Origin: Streptomyces stelliscabiei
Lineage (GTDB): Bacteria; Actinomycetota; Actinomycetes; Streptomycetales; Streptomycetaceae
NCBI RefSeq assembly: GCF_014873495.1
Contig: NZ_JADBGF010000001.1
Location: 3,224,001 to 3,288,000 of the forward strand
DNA: 64,000 nucleotides
Direction of reading: 5' to 3'
In this document: one piece after another, positions 49,116-57,152 of the stretch
How the letters are laid out: each line of letters begins with the position of its first letter
Numbering within the stretch: the stretch's first letter is position 1
Program-made: the position numbers and the translations under genes
The notes under the pieces: model-generated
What the model was told of the DNA's origin: nothing
The model's input: the letters and a program-made list of their open reading frames with translations, nothing else
The model's database searches: none

Positions 49116-50695
49116 GTGGCCCTGCTTTCGCGGTTGGCGTTTTCGCGGTTGGTCTCGACTACGTCGTCGGCGGCTGCGACAGCCCCATGGGTCTCGACGG
49201 ACCCGTGGGTCTCGACACCCTCGTGGGTCGGGACGCCCCCGTGGGGGTCGCCGGCCCTGTTGATCGCGGCTGCGTCGACCGCTTCGGCGGTCGCAGTGGT
49301 CTTGACGGTCGCAGTGGTCTCGACGGCTGGATCGGCCGCCGGTCCGACGCTCGTGACGGCCCTCTCCGGGCGTACCCCCGCGCGGGCGACGGCCTCGCGG
49401 TAGTGGGCGACCGTGCCCTCTGCGGCGCGGGCCCAGGTGAACCGCCGGAGCACCCGCTCGCGGCCTGCGCGGCCGAGCCGCCGCCGCAGTTCCGGGTCGC
49501 CGAGGAGCCTGCTCAGGGCGGCGGCCAGGGCGCCCGGGTCGCCCGGGGGCACCGCGAGGCAGGTCTCGCCGTCGGGTCCGGCGACCTCCGGTATGGCTCC
49601 GCCGGTGGTGGCGACCAGCGGCGTGGCGGTGGCCATGGCCTCGGCGGCGGGCAGGGAGAACCCCTCGTACAGCGAGGGCACACAGGCGACCTCGGCCGAG
49701 CGGACCAGGTCGACCAGCTCGGCGTCCGAGATGCCCTTGACGAACTCGACGGCGCCTTCGAGGCCGTACCGTTCGATCGCCTGCGCGACCGGGCCCTCGG
49801 TGGGCCGCTTGCCGACGACGACGAGATGGGCGGCGGGATGCTCGGCGCGCACCTTGGCGAGCGCCTCGACGAGGAAGACGAGTCCCTTGAGCGGCACGTC
49901 CGCGCTGGAGGTGGTGACGATCCTGCCGGGCACCTCGGCCACGGCCGGATTCGGCGAGAAGAGGTCGGTGTCGGCGCCGATGTGCACCACGTGCATCCGG
50001 TCGTCGCGGACACCGAGGTGGTCGACTATCTCCTGGCGGGAGGTGCCGGAGACGGTGAGCACGGACGGCAGCCGCCGCGCGACCCGCTTCTGCATGCGCG
50101 TGAACGCGTACCAGCGGCGCACGGACATCCGCCGCTGCCATCCCTCGGCGGCGTCCAGCTCCAACTGGCGGTCGACGGTGATGGGGTGGTGGATGGTGGT
50201 GACGAGGGGCGCGCCCACGTCACCCAGCAGACCGTAACCGAGGGTCTGGTTGTCGTGGACGACGTCGAACTCCCCGCGCCGGGCGCGCAGATGGCGGCGG
50301 GCGCGGAGGGAGAACGTCAGGGGCTCGGGGAAGCCGCCGGTCCACATCGTCGCCACTTCGAGGGCGTCGACCCAGTCGCGGTACTCGTCCCGCTTCGGCG
50401 TGCGGAAGGGATCGGGCTGGCGGTAGAGGTCGAGGCTCGGCAGCTCGGTGAGGGAGATCCCGCCCGGACCGTCGACGGGTACGGCGTCCTCGTCGAGTAC
50501 GGGGTACGGCTGGGAGCCGATCACCTCGACCTGATGGCCGAGGCGGGCCAGCTCGCGCGAGAGGTGCCGTACGTAGACGCCCTGTCCCCCGCAGAACGGG
50601 TTCCCTTTATAGGTGAGGAGCGCGATGTTGAGCGGTCGCTCGCCGTCCGCGGCGAGGTCACGTCGGGACCCCGCCTGACTGGCCTCCGCGGTCAC
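49109..50695 (-). CDS. GT4-family glycosyltransferase
   Basis: A 528-residue glycosyltransferase of the GT-B fold. N-terminal LNIALLTYKGNPFCGGQGVY contains the G-G-x-x-V-Y acceptor-domain turn; the donor domain has VPLKGLVFLVEAL and the ExFxxPxxEAMA motif in LYEGFSLPAAEAMATATPLV. After residue ~440 there is a ~90-residue Thr/Val/Glu/His-rich degenerate repeat tail (VETHGSVETHGAVA) absent from ordinary GT4 enzymes. GTG at 50695 with AGGA close by. First gene of the three-gene minus-strand unit; a KstR-type site lies 55 bp upstream, in the region shared with kstR. Confidence 0.85.
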   Translation of the reverse strand: MTAEASQAGSRRDLAADGERPLNIALLTYKGNPFCGGQGVYVRHLSRELARLGHQVEVIGSQPYPVLDEDAVPVDGPGGISLTELPSLDLYRQPDPFRTPKRDEYRDWVDALEVATMWTGGFPEPLTFSLRARRHLRARRGEFDVVHDNQTLGYGLLGDVGAPLVTTIHHPITVDRQLELDAAEGWQRRMSVRRWYAFTRMQKRVARRLPSVLTVSGTSRQEIVDHLGVRDDRMHVVHIGADTDLFSPNPAVAEVPGRIVTTSSADVPLKGLVFLVEALAKVRAEHPAAHLVVVGKRPTEGPVAQAIERYGLEGAVEFVKGISDAELVDLVRSAEVACVPSLYEGFSLPAAEAMATATPLVATTGGAIPEVAGPDGETCLAVPPGDPGALAAALSRLLGDPELRRRLGRAGRERVLRRFTWARAAEGTVAHYREAVARAGVRPERAVTSVGPAADPAVETTATVKTTATAEAVDAAAINRAGDPHGGVPTHEGVETHGSVETHGAVAAADDVVETNRENANRESRATC

Positions 50696-50749
50696 TCCTG
50701 GCCCCCTTCTCACTGCGATTTCCCGTGAGATTACGACGAGACGGTAATC

Positions 50750-50763
50750 TAGAACAAGTTTCA
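50750..50763. promoter_or_regulatory. KstR-type operator upstream of kstR and the GT4 operon
   Basis: TAGAACAAGTTTCA fits TNNAACNNGTTNNA at every fixed position. It lies in the divergent region 150 bp from the kstR start, consistent with autoregulation. Confidence 0.65.
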
Positions 50764-50912
50764 GAGTTGATCGTTCAAGAGGCTCTGAATCTACCGGCTG
50801 GTAGAACGGCTGTGAGAGGTGGATCAGGTGATTCACGCCACGGCACACGCCCTGGCATGCTATTTGATCGCATACCCTCACCGATCGTCACGACTGTCAC
50901 GGAACGAGACCC

Positions 50913-51551
50913 ATGCCTGCGGAAGTCAAGGTGGAAGCCGGCGCCGGGCGACCGGACTCACCGCCCCTCACGGAGCGGCAGGAGGCCCGTCGGCGCCGGA
51001 TCCTGCACGCGAGTGCCCAGCTGGCCAGCCGGGGCGGTTTCGACGCGGTGCAGATGCGGGAGGTCGCCGAATCCTCACAGGTCGCGCTCGGCACGCTCTA
51101 CCGCTACTTCCCCTCGAAGATCCATCTGCTGGTCGCCACGATGCAGGCCCAGTTGGAGCACATGCACGGCACGCTCCGCAAGAAACCCCCGAGCGGTGCG
51201 ACGGCGGCCGAGCGCGTCGCCGAGACCCTGATGCGCGCCTTCCGCGCCCTGCAGCGCGAGCCCCACCTCGCCGACGCCATGGTCCGCGCCCTCACCTTCG
51301 CCGACCGCAGCGTCAGCCCCGAGGTCGACCAGGTCTCCCACCAGACGACCGCGATCATCCTCGACGCGATGGGCCTGGAGGACCCGAGCCCGGAGCAGCT
51401 GTCGGCGGTCCGCGTCATCGAGCACACCTGGCACTCGGCCCTCATCACCTGGCTCTCCGGCCGCGCCTCGATCGCCCAGGTGAAGATCGACATCGAGACG
51501 GTGTGCCGCCTCATCGACCTGACGGCGCCGGACCGGCGGATGCAGACTTGA
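50913..51551 (+). CDS. kstR: KstR-like TetR-family repressor
   Basis: A 212-residue TetR regulator. The N-terminal DNA-binding part, RILHASAQLASRGGFDAVQM then REVAESSQVALGTLYRYFPS, is very close to mycobacterial KstR, which controls cholesterol breakdown and releases DNA when a 3-oxo-cholestenoyl-CoA or related thioester binds. The C-terminal ligand domain retains similar blocks (ADAMVRALTFADRSVSPEVDQV). ATG at 50913. Matching operators occur upstream of itself and at 34850 and 54750. Whether the host degrades sterols is not shown in this window. Confidence 0.85.
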   Translation: MPAEVKVEAGAGRPDSPPLTERQEARRRRILHASAQLASRGGFDAVQMREVAESSQVALGTLYRYFPSKIHLLVATMQAQLEHMHGTLRKKPPSGATAAERVAETLMRAFRALQREPHLADAMVRALTFADRSVSPEVDQVSHQTTAIILDAMGLEDPSPEQLSAVRVIEHTWHSALITWLSGRASIAQVKIDIETVCRLIDLTAPDRRMQT

Positions 51552-51904
51552 AGCAGGCTCGAAGCAGCCTTGAAGCAGGCCGGAACCGGCGGGAACAGGA
51601 TGGCGGGGAAACGGCAGCACAGAAGACCTACGAGACGGGTTCCCTGCGCCGGTACCACTCATCCGGCATCAGGTGCCGAGGGTCACCGTCCGGCCCTGTT
51701 GTGCCGCCTTCCGGCCTCTCAGCCCGACCGTCGACGTCGGCACCGGCGGATCTGCTACCTCTCGCCGCTGTCGGCTACTTCGGTCGGCTCCCTCACTCGT
51801 CTCGTAGGCTGATTTCTACGATAGAACGCCCGTACGGGAATGCAACCCCTCAAAGGGGATTTTTTCCATCATTCGAGGCGAAGTACTCGGCGACGCCCAA
51901 GCCC
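51552..51904. other. intergenic gap after kstR
   Basis: I see no gene in these 353 bases. Just after kstR are imperfect CTTGAAGCAGG repeats. Near the right end a short hairpin with a T-tract precedes the end of the convergent TPR gene. Confidence 0.5.
51846..51865 (+). terminator. short hairpin with T-tract
   Basis: CCCCT (51846-51850) pairs with AGGGG (51854-51858) and is followed by ATTTTTT. It fits an intrinsic terminator for transcripts from kstR; the stem is only 5 bp. Confidence 0.4.
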
Positions 51905-52801
51905 CTACGCCACGGCCTCCAGCCCGCTCCAGCTCCGCCCGATCGCCTTCTCCCCCACCCATCGGTCGAGCAGACGGCGGGCCTCCTCCTCCGGGGCCGC
52001 CAGACAGACGCGCTGGGCGCCCGCGTGGGCGGGCCGGGGCTCCTTGTGGAGGGTGCCCTCGCTGCAGCAGGCGCAGTGCGTCGTCAGGGTGCCGGCGGGC
52101 TCGGCGGCGAAGTCGTGGTCGGCGAAGAGGGTGGTGAGGGCTTCCAGGTCGCCGGGTTCGGCGGCCGCGACCGTCACCTGGAACGTGGGCAGGTCGGAGG
52201 GCTCGAAGAGGAGCAGCTCGTCGAAGACGGGATAGGTCGTGCCGTCGACGACGCGTTCGCCGTTCGGCTGCCCGTCGTGGAGGACGATCTCGCCGAAGCG
52301 GCGGCCGCCGGTCACGGGGACGTTCAGCACGCGCCCGCGCGTCGGGCACAGCCGGTCGATCCACACCACCTCACGGGCGCCGCCGGTGTCCAGGCGGACG
52401 CATGCCTGGCCGAAGCGGCCATGGATCTCGCCCTCATCCCCACCCGCGCCCTCGCCCTCACCCCCGCTTTCGGGCAGCCGGATGCCGAAGCCGGCCCAGG
52501 CGTCGCGGGCGACGGCCCAGTCGCGGCGGATCGTGGCCGCGATGCCCAGGTTCCAGAAGGCGGGGTCGCCCTCGCCGCGCGGTGCGCGGGCGGCGGCCTG
52601 GACACCGAGTTCGTACGCCTTGTCCCAGTCGCGCAGGAACTTGTGGGCGAGCGCCGCGTCGTACCACCACTCCGCACTCGGCCTCTCGTCCGGGAAATGG
52701 GCGAGCACCTGCTCGTAGAGGTCGGCGGCGCGCTGCCACTCCTCGGCGTCCCAGGCCGCGTACGCCTGCTCGATCAGCTCCCCGGCCTCGGACTTCTCCA
52801 C
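51905..52801 (-). CDS. TPR-containing protein
   Basis: A 298-residue protein. The N-terminal ~110 residues form tetratricopeptide-like helices (YAAWDAEEWQRAADLYEQVL, AELG-type turns). Residues ~140-290 form a mixed domain with REVVWIDRLCPTRGRVLNVP and a Cys pair THCACCSEGTLH. An acidic Gly-rich spacer links the two. Similar proteins are widespread in Streptomyces; the function is unknown. ATG at 52801. It is alone on its strand between kstR and the ferredoxin gene. Confidence 0.75.
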   Translation of the reverse strand: MEKSEAGELIEQAYAAWDAEEWQRAADLYEQVLAHFPDERPSAEWWYDAALAHKFLRDWDKAYELGVQAAARAPRGEGDPAFWNLGIAATIRRDWAVARDAWAGFGIRLPESGGEGEGAGGDEGEIHGRFGQACVRLDTGGAREVVWIDRLCPTRGRVLNVPVTGGRRFGEIVLHDGQPNGERVVDGTTYPVFDELLLFEPSDLPTFQVTVAAAEPGDLEALTTLFADHDFAAEPAGTLTTHCACCSEGTLHKEPRPAHAGAQRVCLAAPEEEARRLLDRWVGEKAIGRSWSGLEAVA

Positions 52802-52855
52802 GTTCCCCGCCCCGGCTTCCCGATCGTCCCGTTACCGACCGCAGAGCGTAGGCCC

Positions 52856-53089
52856 CTACTCCTCGGGCGGGAACACCGGCTCCCCGCTGCCCGGCAGGGC
52901 GATCGCGATCGCCTCCACCGGGCAGCCCTCCGCCGCCTTCAGGATGCGTTCGTTGGCGTCGGTGTCGGGGGCGGTGGGGTGGGACTGCATGGCGGAGTCG
53001 AGGCGGAAGGCGTCCGGGGCGAGGTGGGTGCACTGGGCGGAGCCGATGCAGAGGGCGCGGTCGACCTCCACGTGCCAGCGGTCACCCAT
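52856..53089 (-). CDS. [3Fe-4S]-type ferredoxin
   Basis: A 77-residue ferredoxin. The cluster ligands are CIGSAQC (CX5C) and a distant C-P in AEGCPVEAI; the second Cys of a 4Fe motif is absent, so a 3Fe cluster is expected. Such ferredoxins feed cytochrome P450s or oxygenases; no P450 gene is in this operon. It starts 6 bp after the aldehyde dehydrogenase stop and is co-transcribed with it. Confidence 0.9.
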   Translation of the reverse strand: MGDRWHVEVDRALCIGSAQCTHLAPDAFRLDSAMQSHPTAPDTDANERILKAAEGCPVEAIAIALPGSGEPVFPPEE

Positions 53090-53095
53090 CGCCGG

Positions 53096-54613
53096 TCACT
53101 CCTCCCCGTCGACGGCGGCGGTGTGGGTGGTGGTCGACTCGGCGTCGGCCTCGGCGGGCGGCTCGTATCCGGCCGGGAGGTGGATCATCTTGTGTTCCAG
53201 GTACTCGCCGTAGCCCTCGGGTCCGAACTCCCGCCCCAGGCCGGAGTTCTTGTAGCCGCCGAAGGGGCCGAGCATGTCGAGGCTGAAGGTGTTGACGGAG
53301 TAGGTGCCGGTGCGGACCTGGCGGGCGATGTCGATGCCGTGTTCGTCGTCGGCGGTCCAGACGCTGCCGCTGAGGCCGTAGTCGGAGTCGTCGGCGATGC
53401 GTACGGCCTCGGCCTCGTCGCCGTACGGGAGGAGGCAGATCACCGGGCCGAAGATCTCCTCGCGGGCGATGCGCATGGAGTTGTCGACGTCGCCGAAGAG
53501 GGTCGGCTCGACGTACCAGCCGTGGTCCAGGCCGGCGGGACGGCCGCCGCCGGTGAGGATCTTGGCGCCCTCCTCCTGGCCGATGCGTATGTAGTCGAGG
53601 CTGCGGCGCTGCTGGCGCTGGGCGACCAGCGGGCCGAGTTCGGTGGCCGGGTCGAGGGGGTCGCCGATCTTGAGCGCGGAGGCGTAGGCCGCGAAGGCCT
53701 CGGCGAACTCGTCGTAGCGGGAGCGGGGCACGAGGATGCGGGTCTGGGCGACACAGGCCTGGCCGTTGATCATCCAGGCGAAGGGGGCGATGCCGTTGAC
53801 GGCCGTCTGCGCGTCCGCGTCCGGCAGGATCACCGCCGCCGACTTGCCTCCCAGTTCCAGGGTGACGCGGGTGAGGTTGCGGGCGGCGACCTCCATGACC
53901 CGTTTGCCTGCGGCGACCGAGCCGGTGAAGGAGACCTTGTCGACGCCCGGGTGCCCCACCAGGTACTCGCTGACCTCGCGGTCGGCGGGGAGGATGGACA
54001 GCACCCCCTCGGGCAGGCCCGCCTCGGCGGCGATCTCCGCCAACAGGTAGGCGTCCAGGGGGGTTTCGGGCGAGACCTTCAGGATCGCCGGGCAGCCGGT
54101 GAGGAGGGCGGGGGCGAGTTTCGCGGCGGCGGTGAACTGCGGGACGTTCCAGGGGACGACCGCCGCCACCACCCCGACCGGCTCGCGCCGCACGAGGATC
54201 TTGCCGAGCACGCCGTCGCGCCGCTCCTCGTACGTGAATCCGCGCGCCGTCGTGATCGCCGCGTCCCACACCAGCATCGAGGCGAGCGCCTGCACCATCA
54301 CGCTGGAGGTGACCGGGGTGCCGTTCTCGGAGCTGATGATCCGGGCGAACTCCTCGTGGCGTACGGCGAAGGCGTCCTTGATCCGGGTGACGACCTCGAT
54401 GCGCTCGTCGAGGGTCATGCGCGGCCAGGGGCCGTGGTCGAAGGCGTGGCGCGCGGCGGCCACGGCCCGGTCGACGTCCGCGCGCGACGCGTGCGGGACG
54501 CGGCCGATGACCTCCTCCGTGTGCGGGGAGACCACCTCGATGACGTCGGTGCCCAGGGGGTCCGTCAACTCCCCGCCGATGAAGAGCTGTCCGTGTTCCA
54601 CGAGTTCGGTCAT
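53096..54613 (-). CDS. NAD(P)-dependent aldehyde dehydrogenase
   Basis: A 505-residue aldehyde dehydrogenase. The catalytic Glu is in TLELGGKSAAVI and the catalytic Cys in NGQACVAQTRIL; the cofactor stretch is VSFTGSVAAGKRVMEV and the end GGYKNSGLGREFG. Length is normal for the family plus a ~15-residue acidic tail. ATG at 54613. It opens a two-gene operon with the ferredoxin. Upstream are the CTGAC palindrome and a GGAACTG…CAGTTCC palindrome, suggesting dual control. Oxidation of a steroid or lipid aldehyde is plausible. Confidence 0.92.
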   Translation of the reverse strand: MTELVEHGQLFIGGELTDPLGTDVIEVVSPHTEEVIGRVPHASRADVDRAVAAARHAFDHGPWPRMTLDERIEVVTRIKDAFAVRHEEFARIISSENGTPVTSSVMVQALASMLVWDAAITTARGFTYEERRDGVLGKILVRREPVGVVAAVVPWNVPQFTAAAKLAPALLTGCPAILKVSPETPLDAYLLAEIAAEAGLPEGVLSILPADREVSEYLVGHPGVDKVSFTGSVAAGKRVMEVAARNLTRVTLELGGKSAAVILPDADAQTAVNGIAPFAWMINGQACVAQTRILVPRSRYDEFAEAFAAYASALKIGDPLDPATELGPLVAQRQQRRSLDYIRIGQEEGAKILTGGGRPAGLDHGWYVEPTLFGDVDNSMRIAREEIFGPVICLLPYGDEAEAVRIADDSDYGLSGSVWTADDEHGIDIARQVRTGTYSVNTFSLDMLGPFGGYKNSGLGREFGPEGYGEYLEHKMIHLPAGYEPPAEADAESTTTHTAAVDGEE

Positions 54614-54639
54614 GGCCGCTGCCTCCCGGAGCCACTTCT

Positions 54640-54654
54640 CTGACGTACCGTCAG
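54640..54654. promoter_or_regulatory. CTGAC-N5-GTCAG palindrome, copy 3
   Basis: CTGACGTACCGTCAG, perfect 6-bp arms around TAC, 27 bp upstream of the aldehyde dehydrogenase ATG. Differs from the copy at 45708 only in the central bases. Confidence 0.55.
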
Positions 54655-54664
54655 TTTCTGGTAG

Positions 54665-54682
54665 GGAACTGATACCAGTTCC
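54665..54682. promoter_or_regulatory. GGAACTG-ATAC-CAGTTCC palindrome
   Basis: Perfect 7-bp arms around a 4-bp spacer, in the divergent region between aldehyde dehydrogenase and the metallo-beta-lactamase-fold gene. It is a second likely repressor site; it does not fit the KstR pattern. Confidence 0.5.
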
Positions 54683-54749
54683 GGGGGGAGGAGTCCATGT
54701 CGTTCGTCGACGGACGGCCGCGACGGCGGGCTCGCACGCCCATCCCTGG

Positions 54750-54763
54750 TGGAACTCGTTCTA
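54750..54763. promoter_or_regulatory. KstR-type operator at the MBL-fold gene
   Basis: TGGAACTCGTTCTA fits TNNAACNNGTTNNA. It touches the -10-like TATAGT (54766-54771), which is 6 bp upstream of the ATG at 54778, so a bound repressor would block this promoter and the transcript could be leaderless. Confidence 0.65.
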
Positions 54764-54777
54764 GTTATAGTGACTTC

Positions 54778-55806
54778 ATGACACAGGTGACCGACCACGG
54801 CGGAGGCGTACGGTCCATCGAGGTCCCCATCCCGGACAACCCGCTCGGCCACACCCTCGTGTACGTCGTCGACACCGACCGGGGGCCGGTCCTCGTCGAC
54901 ACCGGCTGGGACGACCCGGCGGCGTGGGACGCGCTCGCCGCCGGACTGACGGCGTGCGGTACGTCGGTCGCGGAGATCCACGGGGTCGTGATCACGCATC
55001 ACCACCCCGACCACCACGGCCTGTCGGGGGCGGTGCGCGAGGTGTCCGGGGCGTGGATCGCGATGCACGCGGCGGACACGGCGATCGTGCGGCGCACGCG
55101 CGGGACCGGCCCGGACCGCTGGTTCACGTACATGACGGACAAGCTCACGGCGGCGGGCGCTCCGGAGGAGCACCTCGCCGCCCTCCGCGCCCCGCGCCGC
55201 CCGCGCGCCCTGCCCGGCTTCTCCCCCGCGCTCCCCGACCGCGACATCGTCCCCGGCGAACTCCTCGAACTGCCCGGCCGCCGCGTCCGCGCGATCTGGA
55301 CGCCGGGGCACACGCCGGGGCACGTCTGCCTCCACCTGGAGGAGGCACACCCCTCCCAACTGCCGGGCCACGGACGCCTGTTCTCCGGCGACCATCTCCT
55401 CCCCGAGATCAGCCCGCACATCGGCCTCTACGAGGACCCCGACGACGACACGGTCACCGATCCTCTCGGCGACTACCTCGACTCCTTGGAACGCGTCGGC
55501 CGCCTCGGTCCCGCCGAGGTCCTGCCCGCCCATCAGTACGCGTTCACGGACACCGCCGCCCGCGTGGGGGAGTTGCTGGCCCATCACGAGTCCCGGCTCA
55601 CCGGCCTGCTCACCCTCCTCGCGACCCCCCTCACCCCCTGGCAGCTCGCCGAACGCATGGAGTGGAACCGTCCCTGGCCCCAGATCCCCTTCGGCTCCCG
55701 CAACATCGCGGTCTCCGAGGCGGAGGCGCATCTGCGGCGGCTGGTGAAGCTGGGGCGGGCGGAGGCGGTGACGGGGAGCGATCCGGTCACGTATGTGGCG
55801 GTCTGA
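54778..55806 (+). CDS. metallo-beta-lactamase-fold hydrolase
   Basis: A 342-residue MBL-fold enzyme. The metal-binding motif is THHHPDHHG (HxHxDH), further ligands lie in TPGHTPGHVCLH, FSGDHLLPE and LPAHQYAF. The C-terminal ~80 residues form a helical extension (ATPLTPWQLAERMEWNRPWP) as in MBL proteins of thioester or lactone hydrolysis groups. ATG at 54778; no Shine-Dalgarno is seen and a -10 box sits 7 bp upstream. The KstR-type operator directly in front suggests a role in the same catabolic set. Confidence 0.88.
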   Translation: MTQVTDHGGGVRSIEVPIPDNPLGHTLVYVVDTDRGPVLVDTGWDDPAAWDALAAGLTACGTSVAEIHGVVITHHHPDHHGLSGAVREVSGAWIAMHAADTAIVRRTRGTGPDRWFTYMTDKLTAAGAPEEHLAALRAPRRPRALPGFSPALPDRDIVPGELLELPGRRVRAIWTPGHTPGHVCLHLEEAHPSQLPGHGRLFSGDHLLPEISPHIGLYEDPDDDTVTDPLGDYLDSLERVGRLGPAEVLPAHQYAFTDTAARVGELLAHHESRLTGLLTLLATPLTPWQLAERMEWNRPWPQIPFGSRNIAVSEAEAHLRRLVKLGRAEAVTGSDPVTYVAV

Positions 55807-55851
55807 GGGGGCGCCGGTCAGGGGTGCCCGGCCTGCCGCCGCACGCTCGGG

Positions 55852-56856
55852 TCATCGTTCCCGGCTCGCGAGGGAGCGGACCAACTCCTGCGCCTCTCCG
55901 ATGAGTTCAATCTCCGGCGCGGTCATCGTCGGGGTGGCCGCCCGGCGCCGCCCCGCCTCGACCAGCCCCGCCTCCGTCAGGGCGGAGGGGCCGCCGGGCT
56001 GGTGGGCGAGAAGGGACACGAGGGTGGCCCGGGCGATCCCGGCGCGCAAGTCGGCGGTGTCCACGGCGACTTGGGCGAGGATCACGGCGGACATTCCCCA
56101 GTCGAGGCCGGGCGGCCCGTCCTCGGCGTTGCTCCAGTCGATGACCTGGGGGCCGTGGGGCGTGAGGATGACGTTGTCGGGGTGCAGGTCCAGGTGGAGG
56201 ACGTGGCGGGTGGGAGTTGCCCCGGTGGGGGCCGGGCAGGTCTCGTCACCTGGTGCGCCGGGCCCGGGGGCTGTCCGGTCGGGGGGCAAGCGCATCGCCC
56301 GGTCGCGGGGCGGGAGCGCGTGGAGGGCGTGCAGGAGGCGGGCCGACGTGGCGCCCGCCCGCGCCGGGTCGAGCAGGCCGGTGACCAACGCCTCCAGCAT
56401 CGTCGGGCCGGACAGGCGCTCCAGCACCATCTCCGTACGGGTCGCCGAGCGCACGCGCGGGACGGGGTACCCGTGGCCCCTTACGTACGCCATGACCTCG
56501 GCCTCGGCGGCCGCGTCTCCCCAGTCGTCGTTCCGGTAGCGCCGCAACACCCAGGCTTCGGCGGATTTCCCGGGGGCGGCGGGGCATTCCCGGCCGACGG
56601 GCCCTTCCCGGCCGACGGGCCCGCCCGTTTCGGCGCGTTCGCCGAGGCCGCCGATCTCGCCGGGGCCGCCGATCTCGCCGGGGCCGCGTCCGGTATGTCT
56701 GTCGACTCCGTCACGGTCGTCGAGGCTCTCGGGGGCGGTCGGTTCGCCGGGGGCCGTGAGCGGGGCGGGGGCGGGGGGCGTGGACTCGCCTTCGTCGGGG
56801 TGGAGTTCGTACACGTCGGCCGTGCGGCCCGAGCCCAGCAGTCTCCCCGTACGCAT
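55852..56856 (-). CDS. aminoglycoside-phosphotransferase-like kinase
   Basis: A 334-residue protein with the kinase-like APH fold. The glycine loop region is LLGSGRTADVYEL; the catalytic loop HLDLHPDNVIL and the metal-binding VIDWSNAEDG are present. Between the glycine loop and the ATP-lysine region (LRRYRNDDW) lies a ~70-residue Gly/Pro/Glu-rich repeat insertion (GEIGGPGEIGGLGE, GREGPVGREC). The substrate is unknown; resistance is only one of several possibilities. ATG at 56856, about 50 bp from the cobalamin riboswitch, which is transcribed the other way. Confidence 0.82.
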   Translation of the reverse strand: MRTGRLLGSGRTADVYELHPDEGESTPPAPAPLTAPGEPTAPESLDDRDGVDRHTGRGPGEIGGPGEIGGLGERAETGGPVGREGPVGRECPAAPGKSAEAWVLRRYRNDDWGDAAAEAEVMAYVRGHGYPVPRVRSATRTEMVLERLSGPTMLEALVTGLLDPARAGATSARLLHALHALPPRDRAMRLPPDRTAPGPGAPGDETCPAPTGATPTRHVLHLDLHPDNVILTPHGPQVIDWSNAEDGPPGLDWGMSAVILAQVAVDTADLRAGIARATLVSLLAHQPGGPSALTEAGLVEAGRRRAATPTMTAPEIELIGEAQELVRSLASRER

Positions 56857-56910
56857 GGCCCGAACCTATCCCGGGGCTCCGGCGGCCCTCAGGGGTTTTG
56901 CTACCGGCAG

Positions 56911-57024
56911 GTACAGTGACCGGGTCGTCATCACACCCGTACAGGGGGAAGCCGGTGCAAATCCGGCGCTGACCCGCAACCGTGAGCCTCCCCCGGCAGG
57001 GGGCGGCAAGTCGGACTGCCCTGC
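56911..57024 (+). ncRNA. cobalamin riboswitch
   Basis: The B12 box GCCGGTGCAAATCCGGC-type core (56951 onward) is followed by GCTGACCCGCAACCGTGAG and the closing GCAAGTCGGACTGCCC, all consensus cobalamin-riboswitch elements. It precedes the ECF transporter operon by about 130 bases and should repress it when adenosylcobalamin is abundant. The Shine-Dalgarno GGGAGAGG of the first gene lies between it and ATG 57153. Confidence 0.92.
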
Positions 57025-57152
57025 ACGGAATTGTGACCGGCTCGCGTCACCGGCGGCCCGCCGGTGTACGGCACCGTCGAGGAATACGGAGCCGAGCCGC
57101 CCGGCGCTTCGCCGTGCGTCCGGCTCCCGTCAGGGAGAGGCAGCAGCCGATC

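Noticed and set aside
50819..54643. A 1274-codon plus-strand open frame
   Set aside because: It lies over kstR and opposite the TPR, ferredoxin and aldehyde dehydrogenase genes, which have clear family motifs; the long frame has none.
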